Shown here piece by piece: positions 45,390 to 58,247 of a stretch of DNA of 64,000 nt (its first letter is position 1; each line of letters begins with the position of its first letter). The notes beneath the pieces are model-generated. The model was not told the origin of the DNA and did not search any database. It saw only the letters and a list, made by a program, of their open reading frames with translations. The stretch comes from Devosia subaequoris (GTDB taxonomy: Bacteria; Pseudomonadota; Alphaproteobacteria; Rhizobiales; Devosiaceae). Made by a program: the position numbers and the translations under genes. Location of the stretch: the NCBI RefSeq assembly GCF_014197055.1, contig NZ_JACIEW010000010.1:1-64000 (forward strand), in the 5' to 3' direction.

Positions 45390-45890
45390 TTACTCGGCGC
45401 GTGGGGCCTTCTTCCAGGTCTCCTTGACCGGGATGAGATCCAGCTTACCACCAGCAGCTTCGATGGCCGCAGTAGCACCCTTGGTGGCATAGTCCACCTT
45501 GAAGGTAACCTTCTTGGCCAAGAAGCCTTCAGAACCGATCAGGCGCACGCCGTCCTTAGGACGACGAATGACACCAGCGGCCACCAGAGCGGCAGAGTCC
45601 ACAACAGCCTTGGCATCGAGTTTGCCGCTGTCGATATAGGCCTGGATGCGGTCGATGCGGACTTCATTGAAGTCGCTCGGGTTCCAGGCATTAAAGCCAC
45701 GCTTCGGCATACGCATGTGAAGGGGCATCTGGCCGCCTTCAAAGCCGTTGATAGCGACACCGGAGCGAGAGGTCTGGCCCTTCACACCGCGACCGCCGGT
45801 CTTGCCGACGCCCGAACCGATACCACGGCCCACGCGAACGCGGGTCTTGTTGGCACCAGGATTATCGCGAAGTTCGTTCAAACGAGTCAT
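45390..45890 (-). CDS. rplO: 50S ribosomal protein uL15
   Basis: A 166-residue late-assembly protein of the large subunit with a Gly-rich basic N-terminus ([20 protein letters not shown]) and the C-terminal block [16 protein letters not shown]. It follows rpmD by 15 bases. Confidence 0.98.
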   Translation of the reverse strand: MTRLNELRDNPGANKTRVRVGRGIGSGVGKTGGRGVKGQTSRSGVAINGFEGGQMPLHMRMPKRGFNAWNPSDFNEVRIDRIQAYIDSGKLDAKAVVDSAALVAAGVIRRPKDGVRLIGSEGFLAKKVTFKVDYATKGATAAIEAAGGKLDLIPVKETWKKAPRAE

Positions 45891-45905
45891 TGATCCGACC
45901 TTCCT

Positions 45906-46094
45906 TTACTCGCCGACGACGCGGACGAGATGCGGGATCTTGTTGATCATGCCGCGCACTTCGGGCGTATCAACCAGCTCACGCTGCTTGTTCATCTTGT
46001 TAAGCCCGAGACCGATCAGGGTCGCGCGCTGGCTCTTTTCACGGCGGATCGGCGAACCGACCTGCTGGACAACGATGGTCTTGTCTTTTGCCAT
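45906..46094 (-). CDS. rpmD: 50S ribosomal protein uL30
   Basis: A 62-residue protein of the large subunit. The landmark is [20 protein letters not shown], followed by GLGLNKMN. It lies 21 bases after rpsE and 15 before rplO. Confidence 0.97.
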   Translation of the reverse strand: MAKDKTIVVQQVGSPIRREKSQRATLIGLGLNKMNKQRELVDTPEVRGMINKIPHLVRVVGE

Positions 46095-46115
46095 TGTACT
46101 TCTCCAGGGCCCCTA

Positions 46116-46649
46116 TCAGGCTTCTACTGCAGCCTCGCCGCGGCGAGCCTGGAGTTCAGAAACCTTGATACCGCGACGCGAGGCCACCGAACGGGGGCTG
46201 TCAACGCGCTTGAGCGCATCGAACGTGGCACGGATCATGTTGTAGGGGTTCGCAGTGCCCTGCGACTTGGCGACGATGTCATTGATGCCCAGCGTCTCGA
46301 AAACAGCGCGCATCGGACCACCAGCAATGATACCGGTACCCGGAACGGCAGCACGCAGGATGACCTTGCCGGCGCCATGGCGACCGGTAACATCATGGTG
46401 CAGCGTACGGGCGTCGCGCAGCGGCACGCGGATCATCTGACGCTTGGCCTGCTCAGTTGCCTTACGGATAGCCTCGGGAACTTCACGGGCCTTACCGTGA
46501 CCGAAACCGACGCGACCCTTCTGGTCACCGACAACGACGAGGGCGGCAAAACCGAAGCGACGGCCGCCCTTCACAACCTTGGCCACACGGTTGATGTGGA
46601 CCAGGCGATCGACGAACTCGCTTTCGCGTTCTTGAACGTCTCTGCTCAT
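46116..46649 (-). CDS. rpsE: 30S ribosomal protein uS5
   Basis: A 177-residue small-subunit protein involved in decoding fidelity. Landmarks are [39 protein letters not shown] and [15 protein letters not shown]. The region is standard, with no obvious variant at known spectinomycin positions visible to me. Confidence 0.97.
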   Translation of the reverse strand: MSRDVQERESEFVDRLVHINRVAKVVKGGRRFGFAALVVVGDQKGRVGFGHGKAREVPEAIRKATEQAKRQMIRVPLRDARTLHHDVTGRHGAGKVILRAAVPGTGIIAGGPMRAVFETLGINDIVAKSQGTANPYNMIRATFDALKRVDSPRSVASRRGIKVSELQARRGEAAVEA

Positions 46650-46669
46650 AATTCTCTTCCTCGCCGTTG

Positions 46670-47032
46670 TTAGAACTGCAGGCCGCCCTCACGGGCAGCG
46701 TCTGCAAGGGCCTTAACACGGCCATGATAGATATAGGCGCCACGGTCGAACACGACCTCGCCGACACCAGCCTTGACACCGCGTTCGGCAATCAGCTTGC
46801 CAACGGCCACTGCCGCATCGGCATTGCCGCCGTTCTTGTGCGAACCGCGCACGTCCTTTTCCAGGGTCGAAGCGGCAGCCAGCGTACGGCCGGTCGTGTC
46901 GTCGATGATCTGGGCGTAGATGTTCTTGTCCGAGCGGAACACGCTGAGACGGGGACGACCAAAGGCACGAGCCTTGAGCGCCTTGCGGACACGGGCCTTG
47001 CGGCGTTCCGCACCTTTTGCAGAAATAGCCAT
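46670..47032 (-). CDS. rplR: 50S ribosomal protein uL18
   Basis: A 120-residue 5S rRNA-binding protein. Landmarks are [20 protein letters not shown] and [20 protein letters not shown], with the C-terminal REGGLQF. Confidence 0.97.
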   Translation of the reverse strand: MAISAKGAERRKARVRKALKARAFGRPRLSVFRSDKNIYAQIIDDTTGRTLAAASTLEKDVRGSHKNGGNADAAVAVGKLIAERGVKAGVGEVVFDRGAYIYHGRVKALADAAREGGLQF

Positions 47033-47044
47033 CTGTGGCGCTCC

Positions 47045-47578
47045 TTACTTCTTCTTGCCTTCTTTGCGGAAGACCTGCTCGTCGGCGTAACGCACACCCT
47101 TGCCCTTGTAGGGCTCGGGCGGACGCCAACCGCGGATCTCAGCCGCAACTTGGCCAACCTGCTGCTTATCGATACCGGTCACCACGATCTCGGTCGGCGC
47201 CGGAACAGCGAGGGTGATCCCCTGGGGAGCCTCATACACCACTTCGTGGCTGAAACCGAGCGAGAGCTTGACGTCCTTGCCCTGCATCGCGGCGCGGTAA
47301 CCAACGCCCTGAATAGCCAGCTTCTTCTCGAAACCGGCGCTCACGCCAGTAACGATGTTCTGGATCAGCGCACGGGTTGTGCCCCAGGCGGCGCGAGCTT
47401 CACGAGTATCGTTGGCAGGAGAAACGACGATACCGTCATCACCCTGTTCGACATTGACGATATCCATGAGCTGCAGGCTCAGTTCGCCCTTCGGGCCCTT
47501 GGCGCTAACGGTACGACCATTGATCGTTACCGTGACGCCGCTTACCGGGGCCACCGGTTTCTTGCCAGTACGTGACAT
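47045..47578 (-). CDS. rplF: 50S ribosomal protein uL6
   Basis: A 177-residue protein near the factor-binding site. Landmarks are [20 protein letters not shown] in the first domain and [20 protein letters not shown] in the C-terminal rRNA-binding segment. It ends 12 bases before rplR. Confidence 0.98.
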   Translation of the reverse strand: MSRTGKKPVAPVSGVTVTINGRTVSAKGPKGELSLQLMDIVNVEQGDDGIVVSPANDTREARAAWGTTRALIQNIVTGVSAGFEKKLAIQGVGYRAAMQGKDVKLSLGFSHEVVYEAPQGITLAVPAPTEIVVTGIDKQQVGQVAAEIRGWRPPEPYKGKGVRYADEQVFRKEGKKK

Positions 47579-47625
47579 AATGCTTCCTTGAGTAATCGTC
47601 TTGCCGATCCTCTAAGCCAATTGGC

Positions 47626-48024
47626 TTAGAAGACGCGGCAGAGTACCTCGCCACCCACATTGGCAGCCTTGGCTTCGTGGTCGGCCATCACACCCTTGGG
47701 GGTGGAGAGGATCGAAACACCCAGGCCATTGGCAACCTGTGGAATATTCTTGACGGATGCGTACACCCGACGACCGGGACGCGAAACGCGTTCGATCGTG
47801 CGGATAACGCCTTCATTGTCCGAGTACTTGAGTTCAATCTCGTACTCGGCAGCGCCGTTCTCAAACTTGGTCTCCGAATAGCCGCGGATGAAACCCTCGG
47901 ACTGGAGAACGTCCAGCACACGACCACGCAGGGTCGAAGCCGGAGTCGAAACGGAATTCTTGCGACGCTCCTGAGCGTTGCGGATGCGGGTCAGCATATC
48001 GCCGATTGGATCGGAAAAGCTCAT
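47626..48024 (-). CDS. rpsH: 30S ribosomal protein uS8
   Basis: A 132-residue protein binding the central domain of 16S rRNA. Landmarks are [15 protein letters not shown] at the start and [20 protein letters not shown] at the end. In E. coli it is the translational repressor of the spc operon; a similar control here is possible but not seen. Confidence 0.98.
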   Translation of the reverse strand: MSFSDPIGDMLTRIRNAQERRKNSVSTPASTLRGRVLDVLQSEGFIRGYSETKFENGAAEYEIELKYSDNEGVIRTIERVSRPGRRVYASVKNIPQVANGLGVSILSTPKGVMADHEAKAANVGGEVLCRVF

Positions 48025-48037
48025 TTGATGTTTCTCC

Positions 48038-48343
48038 TTACCAGCTCGACTTCACCAGACCCGGGATCTGACCCAGGTTGCCCAGCTGACGCAGGGCAAT
48101 GCGGCTCATCTTGAGCTTGCGATAATAACCACGCGGACGACCCGACACTTCGCAACGGTTGCGAATGCGGACCTTGGCCGAATTGCGGGGCAGCTCGGCC
48201 AGTTTGAGGCTGGCCTTGAAACGCTCTTCAATCGGAGCGTCCTGGTTCTTGACGGTAGCCTTGAGCGCGGCGCGCTTGGCGGCATACTGCTGAGCCAGAG
48301 CGGCGCGCTTCTTGTTCTTTTCGATGGAGCTGGTCTTTGCCAT
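48038..48343 (-). CDS. rpsN: 30S ribosomal protein uS14, zinc-free long form
   Basis: A 101-residue small-subunit head protein. It lacks the CxxC zinc motifs of the short 61-residue type and carries [20 protein letters not shown], so it is the zinc-independent paralogue class usual in alphaproteobacteria. Confidence 0.97.
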   Translation of the reverse strand: MAKTSSIEKNKKRAALAQQYAAKRAALKATVKNQDAPIEERFKASLKLAELPRNSAKVRIRNRCEVSGRPRGYYRKLKMSRIALRQLGNLGQIPGLVKSSW

Positions 48344-48375
48344 GTCCTGATCCTTTATCCCTTCCTCGGAGCCGC

Positions 48376-48933
48376 TTACTGGCGGAACGGGAAGTTGAAA
48401 GCCTTGAGAAGCGCACGCGCCTCATCATCGGTGCGGGCCGTCGTGGTGATCACGATGTCCATGCCCCAGACCTGATCAATCTGATCGTAGTTGATCTCGG
48501 GGAAGATGATGTGTTCCTTGATGCCCATGGCATAGTTGCCACGACCGTCAAAGGCGTTCGGGTTGAGGCCACGGAAGTCGCGGACGCGCGGCAGGGCGAT
48601 ATTCACCAGGCGATCCAGGAATTCATACATGCGCGTCTTGCGCAGCGTGACCTTGACGCCCAGAGGCATGCCTTCGCGAACCTTAAAGCCAGCGATCGAC
48701 TTACGGGCGTGGGTGATCACGGGCTTCTGACCGGAGATCAGCTCGAGCTGGTCAGCGGCAGACTTCACCTTCTTGGTGTCGTTGACGGCTTCGCCAACGC
48801 CCATGTTCAGCACGATCTTGTCGAGCCGCGGCAGTTCCATCACGTTCTTGTACGCAAAATGCTCACGCAGGGCGGCCTTGATCGTGGTGTCGTATTCGGT
48901 CCGGAGACGCGGAATGTAAGCGGTCTCAGCCAT
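48376..48933 (-). CDS. rplE: 50S ribosomal protein uL5
   Basis: A 185-residue 5S rRNA-binding protein. Landmarks are [39 protein letters not shown] and the closing [15 protein letters not shown]. Its start lies inside the last codons of rplX by 8 bases, so the two are coupled. Confidence 0.98.
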   Translation of the reverse strand: MAETAYIPRLRTEYDTTIKAALREHFAYKNVMELPRLDKIVLNMGVGEAVNDTKKVKSAADQLELISGQKPVITHARKSIAGFKVREGMPLGVKVTLRKTRMYEFLDRLVNIALPRVRDFRGLNPNAFDGRGNYAMGIKEHIIFPEINYDQIDQVWGMDIVITTTARTDDEARALLKAFNFPFRQ

Positions 48934-49237
48934 CGATCTGATCTCCGGTGGTCTTGGCGACGCGGGTCTTCACGCCGTCCTTGATCTGGAAACCGACGCG
49001 GGACGGCTTGCCATCCTTGTCGGCGACCGCCAGGTTCGAAAGATGGATCGGCGCTTCCTTGGTGAAGATGCCGGCATCATTCGATGCAGTCTGCTTCTGG
49101 TGGCGACGAACCAGGTTGATACCCTGGACGATCGCGCGGGTTTCGGACGGAATGACGGACAGGACCTGACCGGTCTTGCCCTTGTCCTTGCCGGCCAGGA
49201 CGACGACTTTGTCGCCCTTCTTGATCTTGGCGGCCAT
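48926..49237 (-). CDS. rplX: 50S ribosomal protein uL24
   Basis: A 103-residue assembly initiator of the large subunit with a KOW motif ([20 protein letters not shown]). I start at ATG 49237, whose A overlaps the last base of the rplN stop (TAATG); the longer open frame upstream lies on rplN and is not coding. Confidence 0.97.
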   Translation of the reverse strand: MAAKIKKGDKVVVLAGKDKGKTGQVLSVIPSETRAIVQGINLVRRHQKQTASNDAGIFTKEAPIHLSNLAVADKDGKPSRVGFQIKDGVKTRVAKTTGDQIDG

Positions 49238-49605
49238 TACAGCACCTCTGGGGCAAGCGATATGATCTTCATCTGGTTCTTGGCGCGGAGTTCGCGCGGA
49301 ACCGGTCCGAAGATACGGGTGCCGATCGGTTCTTTCTGAGTGTTCAGAAGAACGGCGGCGTTCTTGTCGAAACGGATGACGGTGCCGTCGGGACGGCGGA
49401 TGTCGGTTGCGGTGCGAACCACCACGGCCTTCATCACCTGGCCCTTTTTGACGCGGCCGCGCGGAATAGCGTCCTTGACCGAAACGACAATAATGTCGCC
49501 GACCGAGGCGTATTTGCGATGCGAACCGCCCAGCACCTTGATGCACATGACTCGCTTGGCGCCTGAGTTATCGGCGACGTCGAGATTGGACTGCATCTGG
49601 ATCAT
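49237..49605 (-). CDS. rplN: 50S ribosomal protein uL14
   Basis: A 122-residue subunit-interface protein. Landmarks are [37 protein letters not shown] and the C-terminal IISLAPEVL. Its stop overlaps the start of rplX by one base, the usual spc-operon arrangement. Confidence 0.98.
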   Translation of the reverse strand: MIQMQSNLDVADNSGAKRVMCIKVLGGSHRKYASVGDIIVVSVKDAIPRGRVKKGQVMKAVVVRTATDIRRPDGTVIRFDKNAAVLLNTQKEPIGTRIFGPVPRELRAKNQMKIISLAPEVL

Positions 49606-49669
49606 GACTGGATGCCTTCTAGTTTATCGGCTGCACCGTCACCCGGCGCGCCGACCTGAATTGTTTCTC

Positions 49670-49915
49670 TTACGCAGACGGCGAAGAAGCCGGCACGAGT
49701 GCCCAACGCTTGTTCTTCGAAACCGGCGCGGTTTCCTCGATCCACACGGTCTGACCGACCTTCGCCACGTTGTTTTCGTCGTGGGCGTGGTACTTCTTGG
49801 AACGACGCACGGTCTTCTTCAGAAGCGGATGGGTGAAACGGCGCTCGACACGAACCACGATGGTCTTGTCATTGGCGTCGGAGACAACTGTCCCCTGCAA
49901 AACGCGCTTTGGCAT
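49670..49915 (-). CDS. rpsQ: 30S ribosomal protein uS17
   Basis: An 81-residue OB-fold protein binding 16S rRNA. Landmarks are [20 protein letters not shown] and [19 protein letters not shown]. It lies 12 bases after rpmC. Confidence 0.97.
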   Translation of the reverse strand: MPKRVLQGTVVSDANDKTIVVRVERRFTHPLLKKTVRRSKKYHAHDENNVAKVGQTVWIEETAPVSKNKRWALVPASSPSA

Positions 49916-49927
49916 GGGTGTGAATCC

Positions 49928-50122
49928 TTACTTAGCTGCGTTCTTTTGGCCGAGGACGGTTTTGATCCGCGCGATATCGCGCCGGACTTCCCGAACCCTG
50001 GCCGGCTTTTCCAACTGCTGGGTAGCGCGCTGGAAACGCAGGTTGAACTGTTCTTTCTTCAGGTCGACGAGCTGATCTTTCAGTTCGTCTGCGGTCTTGG
50101 CCCGCACATCACTGGCTTTCAT
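49928..50122 (-). CDS. rpmC: 50S ribosomal protein uL29
   Basis: A 64-residue helical hairpin protein near the exit tunnel. Landmarks are [20 protein letters not shown] and [14 protein letters not shown]. It lies 11 bases after rplP. Confidence 0.97.
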   Translation of the reverse strand: MKASDVRAKTADELKDQLVDLKKEQFNLRFQRATQQLEKPARVREVRRDIARIKTVLGQKNAAK

Positions 50123-50133
50123 GCTCGTGTTCC

Positions 50134-50547
50134 TTAATCGGCAATACGCGTGACAATACGCGTGGTGATCGGCAACTTCATTGCTCCGAGGCGAAGGGCC
50201 TCCTTTGCAACGTCTTCGGGTACGCCGTCAATCTCAAAAACGATACGACCCGGTTTTACGCGCGCAGCCCAGTACTCCACAGAGCCCTTACCCTTACCCA
50301 TACGGACTTCGGTAGGCTTCTTGGAAACCGGCACATCCGGGAAAATCCGGATCCAGACGCGGCCCTGGCGCTTCATCTCGCGAGTAATCGCACGACGGGC
50401 GGCTTCGATCTGGCGGGCCGTAACGCGTTCCGGCTCTGTGGCCTTGAGAGCGTACTGGCCGAAAGCCAGGGTGGTGCCACCCTTGGCTTCGCCATGAATA
50501 CGGCCCTTATGAGCCTTGCGGAACTTAGTTCTCTTCGGTTGCAGCAT
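50134..50547 (-). CDS. rplP: 50S ribosomal protein uL16
   Basis: A 137-residue protein close to the A-site. Landmarks are [40 protein letters not shown] and [19 protein letters not shown]. It follows rpsC by 15 bases. Confidence 0.98.
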   Translation of the reverse strand: MLQPKRTKFRKAHKGRIHGEAKGGTTLAFGQYALKATEPERVTARQIEAARRAITREMKRQGRVWIRIFPDVPVSKKPTEVRMGKGKGSVEYWAARVKPGRIVFEIDGVPEDVAKEALRLGAMKLPITTRIVTRIAD

Positions 50548-50562
50548 AATGAACTAACCTTC

Positions 50563-51300
50563 TTATGCGCGTTCGCGGTCGCGATCGCCGCGTTCACGGC
50601 GCGGTTCGCGCTCGGAACGATGACCACCTTCACCACCTTCGGTGGCACGACGCTCATGTGCTGACGGATCGTGCTCAAGGACTTCGCCCTTGAAGATCCA
50701 GACCTTGATGCCGATGATGCCGTAAGTGGTTTCGGCTTCAGCAGTACCGTAGTCGATATCAGCACGCAGGGTGTGCAGCGGCACGCGACCTTCGCGGTAC
50801 CATTCGGTACGAGCGATGTCGGCTCCACCAAGACGACCACCAACATTGACGCGGATACCACCGGCGCCCATGCGGATTGCGGTCTGCACGGCGCGCTTCA
50901 TGGCGCGACGGAATGCCACACGACGTTCCAGCTGCTGGGCAATGCCCTGAGCAACCAGCGTTGCATCGGTCTCCGGCTTGCGCACTTCAACGATGTTGAT
51001 GTGCACTTCGCTGTCGGTGAACTTCTTCACCTTGGCGCGGATCTTGTCGATGTCAGCGCCCTTCTTGCCGATCACGATGCCCGGGCGGGCAGTGTGGATC
51101 GACACGCGGCACTTGCGGTGCGGACGCTCGATGACGATCTTTGAGACCGCAGCGGCCTTCAGATCCTTCATCAGCATGGTGCGGATCTTCAGGTCTTCCT
51201 GCAGCAGCGAACCATATTCGCCCTTGGTAGCAAACCAGCGGCTGTCCCAGGTCCGGTTGATGCCGAGGCGGAAGCCAATCGGATTGATTTTCTGGCCCAT
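50563..51300 (-). CDS. rpsC: 30S ribosomal protein uS3
   Basis: A 245-residue head protein at the mRNA entry site with an N-terminal KH domain ([18 protein letters not shown]). The C-terminal tail is unusually Arg/Glu-rich ([15 protein letters not shown]), an extension seen in alphaproteobacterial S3. The start overlaps the rplV stop by one base (TAATG). Confidence 0.97.
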   Translation of the reverse strand: MGQKINPIGFRLGINRTWDSRWFATKGEYGSLLQEDLKIRTMLMKDLKAAAVSKIVIERPHRKCRVSIHTARPGIVIGKKGADIDKIRAKVKKFTDSEVHINIVEVRKPETDATLVAQGIAQQLERRVAFRRAMKRAVQTAIRMGAGGIRVNVGGRLGGADIARTEWYREGRVPLHTLRADIDYGTAEAETTYGIIGIKVWIFKGEVLEHDPSAHERRATEGGEGGHRSEREPRRERGDRDRERA

Positions 51301-51680
51301 TATGCGGCCTCCTCAACTTGCCGGACAACGATCGTCAGGTGCGAGAACGGCTTCTCGATCCGCGACGACCGGCCACGGCCGCGAGCGGTGAAGCGCTTCA
51401 TCACCAGCGAATTGCCCACATAGGCTTCAGCAACGACAAGAGCGTCGGTGTCCAGGCCGTGGTTGTTTTCGGCGTTGGCGATGGCGCTCTCGAGCACCTT
51501 CTTCACCTGGCCGGAGATGCGCTTGTGGCTGAATTCGAGATCGGCCAAAGCCCGCTCGACCTTCTTGCCACGGATCAACTGCGCGACGAGGTTCAGCTTC
51601 TGAGGGCTGATGCGCAGCATGCGCAGCACAGCCTTTGCCTCGTTATCCTTGAGAGCGCGCTCAGTCTTAGGCTTGCTCAT
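51300..51680 (-). CDS. rplV: 50S ribosomal protein uL22
   Basis: A 126-residue protein lining the exit tunnel. Landmarks are [20 protein letters not shown], and [20 protein letters not shown] with the tunnel loop. One base of its stop is shared with the rpsC start. Confidence 0.98.
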   Translation of the reverse strand: MSKPKTERALKDNEAKAVLRMLRISPQKLNLVAQLIRGKKVERALADLEFSHKRISGQVKKVLESAIANAENNHGLDTDALVVAEAYVGNSLVMKRFTARGRGRSSRIEKPFSHLTIVVRQVEEAA

Positions 51681-51682
51681 CT

Positions 51683-51961
51683 CTACTTCCTCTTGGCCTT
51701 CTTGTCGGCCGCGTGACCGTAATAGGTACGGGTCGGCGCGAACTCGCCAAACTTGTGACCGATCATTTCCTCGGTGACGAGCACCGGGACATGCTTCTGG
51801 CCATTGTGCACGCCGAACGTGATGCCGACGAACTGCGGCAGAATGGTCGAGCGACGGGTCCAGATCTTGACCACATCATTGCGGCCAGACGACTGGGCCT
51901 TCTCGGCCTTCTTGAGCAGATAGCCGTCGACAAACGGCCCCTTCCAAATCGAACGGGTCAT
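51683..51961 (-). CDS. rpsS: 30S ribosomal protein uS19
   Basis: A 92-residue head protein. Landmarks are [20 protein letters not shown] and [20 protein letters not shown]. It lies between rplB (3-base gap) and rplV (2-base gap). Confidence 0.98.
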   Translation of the reverse strand: MTRSIWKGPFVDGYLLKKAEKAQSSGRNDVVKIWTRRSTILPQFVGITFGVHNGQKHVPVLVTEEMIGHKFGEFAPTRTYYGHAADKKAKRK

Positions 51962-51964
51962 GTC

Positions 51965-52804
51965 TTACCTGCCCTTCTTCACGTGACGGCTGCGAACGAT
52001 AAACTGGTCCGTAGCCTTGTTGCTGCGTGTACGCTTGCCCTTGGTGGGCTTGCCCCACGGGGTCACCGGATGACGGCCACCCGAGGTACGGCCTTCACCA
52101 CCACCATGCGGGTGGTCGACCGGGTTCATGGTCACACCGCGGTTGACCGGCTTGCGGCCGAGCCAACGATTGCGACCAGCCTTGCCCATCGAGGTGTTCG
52201 AGTGATCCTGGTTGCTGACCGCCCCAACGGTAGCCAGGCAAGACCCATGCACACGACGCTGCTCACCCGAGTTGAGGCGCAGAACGGCCCAACCCTGGTC
52301 GCGGCCCACATACTGGGCATAGGCACCGGCCGAACGGGCGACCTGGCCGCCCTTGCGGGGCTTGAGCTCGATATTGTGCACGATGGTACCCACCGGCATG
52401 CGTTCGAGCGGCATGGTGTTGCCAGGCTTCACGTCCGCGCCCTTGAGCGAGGAGATCACCTTGTCGCCGGCCGTCAAGCGCTGCGGAGCAACGATATAGG
52501 CAAGTTCACCGTCTTCATACTTGATCAGCGCGATCCAGGCGGTGCGGTTCGGATCGTACTCGAGACGTTCAACAGTCCCGACCACATCGAACTTCACACG
52601 CTTGAAGTCGATCATGCGATAGCTGCGCTTGTGACCGCCACCACGATGGAACGCAGTGATGCGACCACGGTTGTTACGACCACCGGATTTGCTCAGGCCT
52701 TCGGTCAGAGCCTTGACCGGAGCACCCTTCCACAGTTCCGAACGGTCGGTCGTCACCAGCGTGCGACGGCCTTCGGAAGTGGGGTTATAAGTCTTTAGAG
52801 CCAT
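51965..52804 (-). CDS. rplB: 50S ribosomal protein uL2
   Basis: A 279-residue core protein of the peptidyl-transferase region. Landmarks are [20 protein letters not shown] and the C-terminal [20 protein letters not shown] with the functional His residues. It follows rplW by 18 bases. Confidence 0.99.
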   Translation of the reverse strand: MALKTYNPTSEGRRTLVTTDRSELWKGAPVKALTEGLSKSGGRNNRGRITAFHRGGGHKRSYRMIDFKRVKFDVVGTVERLEYDPNRTAWIALIKYEDGELAYIVAPQRLTAGDKVISSLKGADVKPGNTMPLERMPVGTIVHNIELKPRKGGQVARSAGAYAQYVGRDQGWAVLRLNSGEQRRVHGSCLATVGAVSNQDHSNTSMGKAGRNRWLGRKPVNRGVTMNPVDHPHGGGEGRTSGGRHPVTPWGKPTKGKRTRSNKATDQFIVRSRHVKKGR

Positions 52805-52822
52805 TTGTCTGTCTCTTATCCC

Positions 52823-53116
52823 TTAAAGGCCGGTCGAAATATCGATCGACTGGCCATCGACCAGGGTCACGACGGCTTTCTTGACGTCGTTGCGAACACC
52901 AACCTTGCCACGGAAGCGCTTCACCTTGCCCTTGCGGACCAGGGTGTTCACTGCCTTGACCTTGACCGAGAAGAGCTGCTCGACGGCGGCCTTGATCTCG
53001 GTTTTGCTGGCATCGATCGCCACGTCGAAAACGACCTGGTTGTATTCCGAAGCCATCGTCGACTTTTCAGTCACGACGGGGTTACGGACGATGTCGTATG
53101 CGGCAAGCTTGTTCAT
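52823..53116 (-). CDS. rplW: 50S ribosomal protein uL23
   Basis: A 97-residue protein at the tunnel exit that docks SRP and trigger factor. Landmarks are [20 protein letters not shown] and [20 protein letters not shown]. The start overlaps the rplD stop (ATGA). Confidence 0.97.
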   Translation of the reverse strand: MNKLAAYDIVRNPVVTEKSTMASEYNQVVFDVAIDASKTEIKAAVEQLFSVKVKAVNTLVRKGKVKRFRGKVGVRNDVKKAVVTLVDGQSIDISTGL

Positions 53117-53733
53117 GAGAACCTCGCTTCCAGCGCTTCCAGCGCTGCCTTGGTCAGGACGAGCTTATCGCGCTTCAGGATCGAAACAACGTTGATCCCC
53201 TGGATCGGCAGCACGTCGATATTCGGGATGTTGCGGGCGGCCAGAGCAAAGTTCTGATCGACATCCGCGCCATCGATGATCAGGGCATTCGCCCATTCCA
53301 GCTTGCCGAAAGTGGTGCGCAGGGCAGCCGTTTTGGCTTCCTTCTGTGCGACACTGTCGAGCACGATCAACGAACCGGCCTTGGCCTTGGACGACAGAGC
53401 GTGCTTCAGAGCCAGAGCGCGGACCTTCTTGGGAAGATCGATCGCGTGGCTGCGCGGCGTCGGACCGAATGCACGGCCACCACCACGAAACTGGGGAGCC
53501 TTGCGGTCGCCGTGACGAGCGCCGCCCGAACCCTTCTGCTTCACGAACTTCTTGCCCGTGCGCACGCCTTCTGACCGGTTCTTCACGTCATGCGTGCCGG
53601 ACATGGCTTTGAGCTGCTGGTAGCGTACCATGCGGTGCAGGATATCGGGACGGACTTCGAGGCCGAACACAGCGTCCGCGACCTCGACCTTACCGGCCGA
53701 CTTGCCTTCGAGAGTGGTTACCTGGAGTTCCAT
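53113..53733 (-). CDS. rplD: 50S ribosomal protein uL4
   Basis: A 206-residue tunnel protein; in enterobacteria it also represses the S10 operon. Landmarks are [20 protein letters not shown] (tunnel loop) and [20 protein letters not shown]. It begins right after the rplC stop. Confidence 0.98.
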   Translation of the reverse strand: MELQVTTLEGKSAGKVEVADAVFGLEVRPDILHRMVRYQQLKAMSGTHDVKNRSEGVRTGKKFVKQKGSGGARHGDRKAPQFRGGGRAFGPTPRSHAIDLPKKVRALALKHALSSKAKAGSLIVLDSVAQKEAKTAALRTTFGKLEWANALIIDGADVDQNFALAARNIPNIDVLPIQGINVVSILKRDKLVLTKAALEALEARFS

Positions 53734-54429
53734 TTACTTCGCATCTCCCGAAGCTGCAGCCTCGAACGAGCCAGGGAAGGCTGCGTTCGCGGGAGCCGGC
53801 TTCTTCACGGCATCCTTGATCATAATCCAGGCACCCTTGGAGCCTGGAACCGAACCCTGGATCATGATCAGGCCACGCTCCACGTCGGTCTTGACGACCT
53901 TGACGTTCTGCGTGGTGATGCGACGATCGCCCATATGGCCCGGCATCTTCTTGTTCTTGAAGGTCTTGCCCGGATCCTGACGGCCACCGGTCGAACCGAT
54001 CGAGCGGTGCGACACGGACACACCGTGCGAGGCACGCAGGCCACCGAAGTTCCAGCGCTTCATACCGCCGGCAAAGCCTTTACCGATGGAGGTGCCGGTC
54101 ACGTCAACCAGCTGGCCTTCGGAAAAATGGTCAGCCTTCAAGGTCGCGCCAACCTCGATGAGGTTGTCGGCGTCAACGCGGAACTCAGCGACGTGGCGCT
54201 TGGGCTCCACCTTGGCAACGGCATAATGGCCGCGCTCAGCCTTGGAGACATTCTTGGGCTTGGCCTGGCCAGCACCCAACTGCAGGGCGACATAGCCGTC
54301 CTTTTCGACGGTCCGCTGGCCCACCACCTGGCAGTTCTGCAGACCCAACACCGTCACGGGGACGTGATTACCGTCCTCGGTGAAGATGCGGGTCATGCCC
54401 AGCTTCTGTGCGATCAATCCAGAACGCAT
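53734..54429 (-). CDS. rplC: 50S ribosomal protein uL3
   Basis: A 231-residue early-assembly protein. Landmarks are [20 protein letters not shown] and [20 protein letters not shown] near the peptidyl-transferase loop. It has a short Ala-rich C-terminal extension (about residues 208-231, beyond the common core length). Confidence 0.97.
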   Translation of the reverse strand: MRSGLIAQKLGMTRIFTEDGNHVPVTVLGLQNCQVVGQRTVEKDGYVALQLGAGQAKPKNVSKAERGHYAVAKVEPKRHVAEFRVDADNLIEVGATLKADHFSEGQLVDVTGTSIGKGFAGGMKRWNFGGLRASHGVSVSHRSIGSTGGRQDPGKTFKNKKMPGHMGDRRITTQNVKVVKTDVERGLIMIQGSVPGSKGAWIMIKDAVKKPAPANAAFPGSFEAAASGDAK

Positions 54430-54508
54430 CGGTTTCTACCTTCTTGTTGGCGCTCTGCCGGGTCATGTTTTCAGAGGACCCATTTAGCGGCAGGCGCGGA
54501 AACTCTTG

Positions 54509-54817
54509 TTAGAGCTTGATTTCGACGTCGACACCGGCGGCGAGATCGAGCTTCATCAGTGCATCGACCGTCTGGGGAGTCGGGTCCACAATGTCCAGAA
54601 GACGCTTGTGGGTCCGGATCTCGAACTGCTCACGTGCCTTCTTATCGATATGGGGCGAGCGGTTCACGGTGAACTTGTCGATGCGGGTCGGCAGCGGGAT
54701 CGGACCGCGAACCTGTGCACCCGTACGCTTGGCGGTATTGACGATTTCGCGGGTCGAAGTGTCGAGCACGCGGTGGTCAAACGCCTTGAGGCGGATGCGG
54801 ATATTCTGACCGTTCAT
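54509..54817 (-). CDS. rpsJ: 30S ribosomal protein uS10
   Basis: A 102-residue head protein, also NusE in antitermination. I start at ATG 54817 ([16 protein letters not shown]) with AGGA 8 bases upstream; a GTG at 54823 is also in frame. First gene of the S10 operon. A very strong hairpin lies just upstream, after tuf. Confidence 0.97.
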   Translation of the reverse strand: MNGQNIRIRLKAFDHRVLDTSTREIVNTAKRTGAQVRGPIPLPTRIDKFTVNRSPHIDKKAREQFEIRTHKRLLDIVDPTPQTVDALMKLDLAAGVDVEIKL

Positions 54818-54841
54818 CTTCACAATCCTGACATAAAAGGT

Positions 54842-54870
54842 TCGCGGCGCGCGAGACTCGCGCGCCGCGA
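54842..54870 (-). terminator. Strong GC-rich hairpin between tuf and rpsJ
   Basis: TCGCGGCGCGCG pairs with CGCGCGCCGCGA in a 12-bp or longer perfect stem, loop AGACT. AACCTTTT follows on the minus strand. It lies 15 bases after the tuf stop, so it should end or attenuate the str-operon transcript. Confidence 0.7.
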
Positions 54871-54885
54871 CTGTCTCAAAGAGGC

Positions 54886-56076
<1,191 letters not shown>

Positions 56077-56144
56077 CGCTTTTCTCCAAATTCGTCAGCG
56101 CAATCGCCGACATTCCGTTGAGTTTTTAGTAGCTTGCGCTGTTT

Positions 56145-58235
56145 TTAGGCGTATTTGGCCTGGACTTCGTCGGCGACTGCCTGCGGGACCTGCTCGTAGT
56201 GATCGAAAACCATCGAATACTGAGCACGACCCTGGCTCATGGACCGGAGCGAATTCACGTAACCAAACATGTTGGCAAGCGGCACAAATGCATTCACGAC
56301 CTGGATCACACCACGGCTTTCGGTGCCCTGGATCTGCCCACGACGGGAATTCAAATCACCGATGACGTCGCCCATGTACTCATCTGGCGTCGTAACTTCA
56401 ACCTTCATGATCGGCTCGAGAATCTTCGGACCGGCTTCACGCATTGCTTCACGGAAACCTGCGCGCGCTGCGATTTCGAATGCCAGCACCGAGGAGTCCA
56501 CATCGTGGTACGCACCGTCGGTCAGGGTGACCTTGATGTCCACGACCGGGAAGCCGATCAGCGGGCCTGCGCCCATAACCGATTCCAGGCCCTTCTGAAC
56601 GCCGGGGACATATTCCCTCGGCACTGCGCCACCAACGATGGCGTTGACGAATTCAAGGCCCTTGCCGACTTCACCCGGCTCGACTTCAATCTTGATGCGG
56701 GCAAACTGACCCGAACCACCAGACTGCTTCTTGTGGGTGTAGTCCTTGATGGTCTTCTTCGTGATGGTCTCACGATAGGCAACCTGCGGCTGGCCGATAT
56801 TGGCCTCAACCTTGAACTCGCGCTTCATGCGATCCACGAGAATGTCGAGGTGCAATTCACCCATGCCCGAGATGATGGTCTGGCCCGATTCCTCGTCGGT
56901 CTTGACGCGGAAGGTCGGATCCTCGGCTGCCAGGCGGTTAAGTGCCAGGCCCATCTTTTCCTGATCGGCCTTCGACTTCGGCTCAACCGAAATATCGATA
57001 ACCGGATCCGGGAAGATCATGCGCTCGAGGATAACCTGCGAGCTCGACGGGCAGAGGGTATCACCGGTGGTGGTGTCCTTCAGGCCAACGATAGCCACGA
57101 TGTCACCAGCAAAAGCTTCGCTGATCTGCTCACGGCTGTTCGAGTGCATCTGGAACATGCGGCCAACGCGTTCGCGCTTGCCCTTCACGGTGTTTTCCAG
57201 CTGCGCACCCTGCTCGACCTTACCCGAGTAGATGCGGCAGAACGTCAGCGAACCCATATGCGGGTCATTGGCGATCTTGAAGGCCAGCATCGAGAGCGGT
57301 TCGCTGTCGTCGGCGTGACGCTCAATCGGCTCTTCGGTCTTGGCGTCCACACCCTTGATGGCCGGGACGTCGGTCGGGGCCGGCAGGAAGTCGATAACAC
57401 CATCGAGCAAAGGCTGAACACCCTTGTTCTTGAAGGCGGAGCCAGCAAAGATCAGGAAGAACTTCGTGTCGCAAACGCCCCGACGCAGCAGACGACGAAT
57501 GGTGTCGTTGCTCGGCATCTCGCCTTCGAGATAGGCTTCCATCGCAGCATCGTCGAGTTCGACAGCAGCTTCGATCATCGCCTCGCGGTACTTCTCGGCC
57601 TTTTCCTTGAGGTCAGCCGGAATTTCCACGATGTCCCACTGCGCGCCGAGTTCTTCATTGCGCCAGACCAGAGCGTTCATCTCGATCAGGTCGACGACGC
57701 CCCTGAATTCGTTCTCGGCACCGATCGGGAGCTGCACCGGAACGCCCTTGGCGCCCAGACGCGTACCGACCATGTCGACACAGCGGTAGAAGTCAGCACC
57801 GATCTTGTCCATCTTGTTGACAAAGATCAGACGCGGCACGTGGTACTTGTCAGCCTGACGCCAGACGGTTTCGGTCTGAGGCTCAACACCGGCATTGGCG
57901 TCGAGCAGCGCAACAGCACCGTCGAGCACGCGCAGCGAACGTTCGACTTCGATGGTGAAGTCCACGTGGCCCGGGGTGTCGATGATGTTGAAGCGGTGCA
58001 TGGTGCCATTACGATCCTTCCAGAAGGTCGTGGTGGCAGCAGACGTGATGGTGATACCGCGTTCCTGCTCCTGCTCCATCCAGTCCATGGTCGCGGCGCC
58101 GTCATGGACTTCGCCGATCTTATGGGACTTGCCGGTGTAGTAGAGAATGCGTTCAGTCGTAGTCGTCTTGCCAGCATCAATGTGAGCCATGATGCCGAAG
58201 TTACGATACAGATTAATCGGGTATTCGCGTGCCAT
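56145..58235 (-). CDS. fusA: Elongation factor G
   Basis: A 696-residue translocase GTPase. Landmarks are [54 protein letters not shown] and the domain IV region [20 protein letters not shown]. It is 12 bases after rpsG. Length and order are standard. Confidence 0.99.
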   Translation of the reverse strand: MAREYPINLYRNFGIMAHIDAGKTTTTERILYYTGKSHKIGEVHDGAATMDWMEQEQERGITITSAATTTFWKDRNGTMHRFNIIDTPGHVDFTIEVERSLRVLDGAVALLDANAGVEPQTETVWRQADKYHVPRLIFVNKMDKIGADFYRCVDMVGTRLGAKGVPVQLPIGAENEFRGVVDLIEMNALVWRNEELGAQWDIVEIPADLKEKAEKYREAMIEAAVELDDAAMEAYLEGEMPSNDTIRRLLRRGVCDTKFFLIFAGSAFKNKGVQPLLDGVIDFLPAPTDVPAIKGVDAKTEEPIERHADDSEPLSMLAFKIANDPHMGSLTFCRIYSGKVEQGAQLENTVKGKRERVGRMFQMHSNSREQISEAFAGDIVAIVGLKDTTTGDTLCPSSSQVILERMIFPDPVIDISVEPKSKADQEKMGLALNRLAAEDPTFRVKTDEESGQTIISGMGELHLDILVDRMKREFKVEANIGQPQVAYRETITKKTIKDYTHKKQSGGSGQFARIKIEVEPGEVGKGLEFVNAIVGGAVPREYVPGVQKGLESVMGAGPLIGFPVVDIKVTLTDGAYHDVDSSVLAFEIAARAGFREAMREAGPKILEPIMKVEVTTPDEYMGDVIGDLNSRRGQIQGTESRGVIQVVNAFVPLANMFGYVNSLRSMSQGRAQYSMVFDHYEQVPQAVADEVQAKYA

Positions 58236-58247
58236 GGGGCGCTCCTA

